A stretch of DNA of 41,447 bases, from the NCBI GenBank assembly GCA_947088135.1, contig CAMUFJ010000011.1, positions 1 through 41,447 on the forward strand, in the 5' to 3' direction. This stretch comes from an uncultured Clostridia bacterium (GTDB taxonomy: Bacteria > Bacillota > Clostridia > Christensenellales > Borkfalkiaceae). Shown one piece after another: positions 39,446 through 41,447 of this stretch (within the stretch, counting starts at the first letter, position 1; each line of letters begins with the position of its first letter). Position numbers and translations under genes: made by a program. The notes under the pieces are model-generated. The model was not told the DNA's origin. It saw nothing but the letters and a program-made list of their open reading frames with translations, and made no database searches.

Positions 39446-41447
39446 TTACTTAATCCTTCTTCTCATGCGCATGGAATTGAGCACGGCGAGGAGCATGACG
39501 CCCGTATCCCCCAACACCGCCGCCCAAAGCGGAACGAACCCGAACAGCGACAGCGCCATGAGCGCAACCTTTACGGCTATCGAAAACACGATATTTTCGG
39601 CGACGATCTTCCGCGTTTTCTTCGCGCCCCGCACCGCCTTGGGAAGCGCGGACAGGTTGTCCGTCGCAAGTACGAAATCACTCGCCTCGATCGCGGCGTC
39701 GCTCCCAAGCCCGCCCATCGAAACGGCAACGTCGCTCGCCGCCATGACGGGAGTATCGTTGATTCCGTCGCCCACGTATAGAAGTTTTCCGTACGTTTTC
39801 AGCGCCTCCGCCCTTTGCGGTTTTTGCTCGGGGAGAAGCTCCGAGCAAATCTCGTCTGCGGGCAGACCCGCAAGCGTTTCTTCCGCCCGTGCGCGGGTAT
39901 CCCCCGTGAGCACGGCGATCCGCTCGACTCCCGCCCTTTTCAGCCCTGAGAGCGCCTCCTTGGCTTCGGGACGGAGCTTGTCCTCGATCTCCACGCTTCC
40001 GACGAGCACGCCCTCCTCGGCGACGTACACAACAAGCGCGTTCCCGCCGATTTCCTCGGCTGAAACGCCGTTTTCGCGCATGAGGCGAAGGCTTCCGACA
40101 AGCGCTTTTTTCCCGTTCACCGTGCCCTTCAAGCCCATGCCCGCGCATTCCTCGCAGTCCTCGGCTTCGTCGCATTCCGTATCGGAAAACGCCTGCGCCA
40201 AGGGATGAGAGGAATTGCGTTCGAGAGAGGCGGCAAGCTGTAACGCGCGCTCCCCGCCGTTTACCCGCGCTACCATAAACCTCCCCTCGGTGAGCGTGCC
40301 CGTCTTATCGAACGCGGCAACCTTCACGCCTGCGAGCGCATCTAAATACACCGCGCCCTTGGCGAGCACGCCCAAACGCGCCAAACTCCCGACGCCCGAA
40401 AAGTAGGTGAGCGGTACGGAGATAATGAGCGCGCACGGACAGGAAATAACGAGAAAGTTAAGCGCGGGGATCAGCCACTCGCGGAAGCGATACCCCTGAA
40501 AAAGGGGCGGCACGAGCGCGATGACAAGCGCTAAAATCACTACGACGGGGGTATAGATGCGCGCGAATTTGGTTATGAATTTTTCGGGCTTCGCCTTGCG
40601 GGAAGCGGCGTTTTCCACAAGCTCCAAAATCTTTGCCGCCGCGCTCTCGTCGGCACGCCTCACCACCCGCGCGCGAACGGCGTCGCCCGCGTTTACGTAG
40701 CCCGAGAGTAATTCTTCCCCGCAAGAAATTTCCTTAAAATACGCCTCGCCCGTTATCGACTTGGCGTCCACGCAAGCCGTTTGGGAAAGCAAAACGCAGT
40801 CTGCGGGGATCTTATCCCCTTTCCTAAGCAAAATTTCGTCGCCGATTTCGAGCTCTTCGGGAGAAACTTCCTCCTGCCCCGCGGAAGCGATGCGAATCGC
40901 GCTATCGCTCTTTAATTCCATAAGGCGGGTAATCGCCCCGCGCGAAGAACCGACGGCGATCGATTGCAACAGCTCGCCGATTTGGTAGAGCAACATGACG
41001 ATCGCCCCTTCCATACTCTCCCGAATCGCGAACGCGCCGACCGCGGCGACAGTCATCAGTAAATTTTCATCGAGCAGAAGTCCGCCGTGAAAACCGCCCC
41101 GAAATGCTTTGGGAAAATTTTTACAGACCGACCACAGCACCGACCAACCTGCCGCCGCAAAGGAGGCGAGAAAGAGCCCGAACACAACCCATTCGTTCCG
41201 CCCCAAAAGCTGCAATACGAGTGCGGGGACAAAAAAAGCCGAAGAGATTGCGATCGAAAGCCACTCTTTGAGCCTCCGCTCCCGTTTTACGGGCGCGTTG
41301 CCGTCAACGATTTCCACCTTCTCGAAATGGGAAACGGTATCGATCGCCCGTTCCAAACTCTCCGCATTCTCGTAGGAAAGGCTCACGCGCTGTCCGACGA
41401 AATCGACGGACACTTCGCTCAGCCCCTCTATCTCCTGCAATTCCTCC
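39446..41447 (-). CDS. P1B-type heavy-metal ATPase (Zn/Cd/Pb exporter), 5' end cut by window
   Basis: At least 666 residues; the frame is open to the right edge, so the first visible TTG (41440) is not the start. The visible part begins inside a heavy-metal-associated domain (GLSEVSVDFVGQRVSL). The ion path motif SCPCAL (333-338, counted from 41440), DKTGT (378-382), SSHPL and GDGINDTP are present. A lysine in TM7 (IAVKVAL) and the Asp in GDTGVMLLA (TM8) fit the Zn/Cd/Pb subgroup. Two oddities: the actuator loop reads TGEAYFKE instead of TGESxP, and the nucleotide domain has a CDEAEDCEEC cluster. No terminator is seen before the ade promoter. Confidence 0.92.
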   Translation of the reverse strand, partial: EELQEIEGLSEVSVDFVGQRVSLSYENAESLERAIDTVSHFEKVEIVDGNAPVKRERRLKEWLSIAISSAFFVPALVLQLLGRNEWVVFGLFLASFAAAGWSVLWSVCKNFPKAFRGGFHGGLLLDENLLMTVAAVGAFAIRESMEGAIVMLLYQIGELLQSIAVGSSRGAITRLMELKSDSAIRIASAGQEEVSPEELEIGDEILLRKGDKIPADCVLLSQTACVDAKSITGEAYFKEISCGEELLSGYVNAGDAVRARVVRRADESAAAKILELVENAASRKAKPEKFITKFARIYTPVVVILALVIALVPPLFQGYRFREWLIPALNFLVISCPCALIISVPLTYFSGVGSLARLGVLAKGAVYLDALAGVKVAAFDKTGTLTEGRFMVARVNGGERALQLAASLERNSSHPLAQAFSDTECDEAEDCEECAGMGLKGTVNGKKALVGSLRLMRENGVSAEEIGGNALVVYVAEEGVLVGSVEIEDKLRPEAKEALSGLKRAGVERIAVLTGDTRARAEETLAGLPADEICSELLPEQKPQRAEALKTYGKLLYVGDGINDTPVMAASDVAVSMGGLGSDAAIEASDFVLATDNLSALPKAVRGAKKTRKIVAENIVFSIAVKVALMALSLFGFVPLWAAVLGDTGVMLLAVLNSMRMRRRIK

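Noticed and set aside
1..41447. CRISPR array, tRNA, rRNA, insertion sequence or prophage
   Set aside because: No regularly spaced repeats, no tRNA-like cloverleaf with CCA end, no rRNA stretches and no transposase, integrase or phage structural protein were seen on either strand.

Overview
The window reads as a piece of chromosome from a spore-forming, anaerobic, gut-associated Clostridia-type Bacillota. The signs are spoIIID, a spoVB-like flippase, a two-ORF acyl-CoA dehydratase activase system, a Re-citrate synthase-type enzyme, a feoAAB ferrous-iron operon and a bile salt hydrolase with all six classical active-site residues. No rRNA, tRNA, CRISPR array, transposase or phage gene was seen, and the exact genus cannot be fixed from the sequence alone.

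Layout. (1) 1-3.7 kb, plus strand: a cut-off 2H phosphoesterase, a Fe-S uracil-DNA glycosylase with a promoter that predicts a leaderless mRNA, a HIT hydrolase, a fucose-isomerase-like protein and a small membrane protein. (2) 3.7-7.4 kb: bile salt hydrolase (minus), a membrane-anchored endonuclease/exonuclease/phosphatase protein (plus, again with a leaderless-type promoter) and the Re-citrate synthase-like gene (minus, perfect consensus promoter). (3) 7.5-10.9 kb: iron-uptake operon feoA-feoA-feoB-Cys-rich protein (minus), with three copies of an 18-bp palindrome around its promoter. (4) 10.9-12.9 kb: PadR regulator plus DUF1700/DUF4097 membrane protein, with a probable autoregulatory operator. 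(5) 12.9-17.6 kb: the activase/dehydratase pair and spoIIID.

(6) 17.7-19.5 kb: a broken lipoprotein gene with InlB-type and BspA-type leucine-rich repeats, damaged by several one-base frame changes at homopolymers. (7) 19.6-32.2 kb: a 13-gene surface polysaccharide operon, all minus strand and mostly translationally coupled. It runs from one promoter near 32.2 kb: DegT aminotransferase, PglC-like phosphoglycosyl transferase, GT2, LicD, GT2, Wzy-like polymerase, IspD/TarI-like cytidylyltransferase, SDR, Wzx flippase, then rfbA-rfbB-rfbD-rfbC for dTDP-L-rhamnose. Regions 6 and 7 look more AT-rich than their surroundings, as is usual for exchanged capsule loci.

(8) 32.4-36.6 kb: an uncharacterised clostridial protein that may be sporulation-linked, a LysM protein, the SpoVB-like flippase and glucose-6-phosphate isomerase. 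(9) 36.6-41.4 kb, minus: the coupled set adenine deaminase, XTP/dITP pyrophosphatase and YfcE-type phosphoesterase, and a P1B-type Zn/Cd/Pb ATPase cut by the window edge.

The points most worth a second look are the repeated feo palindrome, the two promoters placed for leaderless transcripts, the split activase, the IspD-SDR-LicD module in the capsule operon, the broken lipoprotein gene, and variant motifs in the P-type ATPase. I did not find one clearly new multi-gene system.
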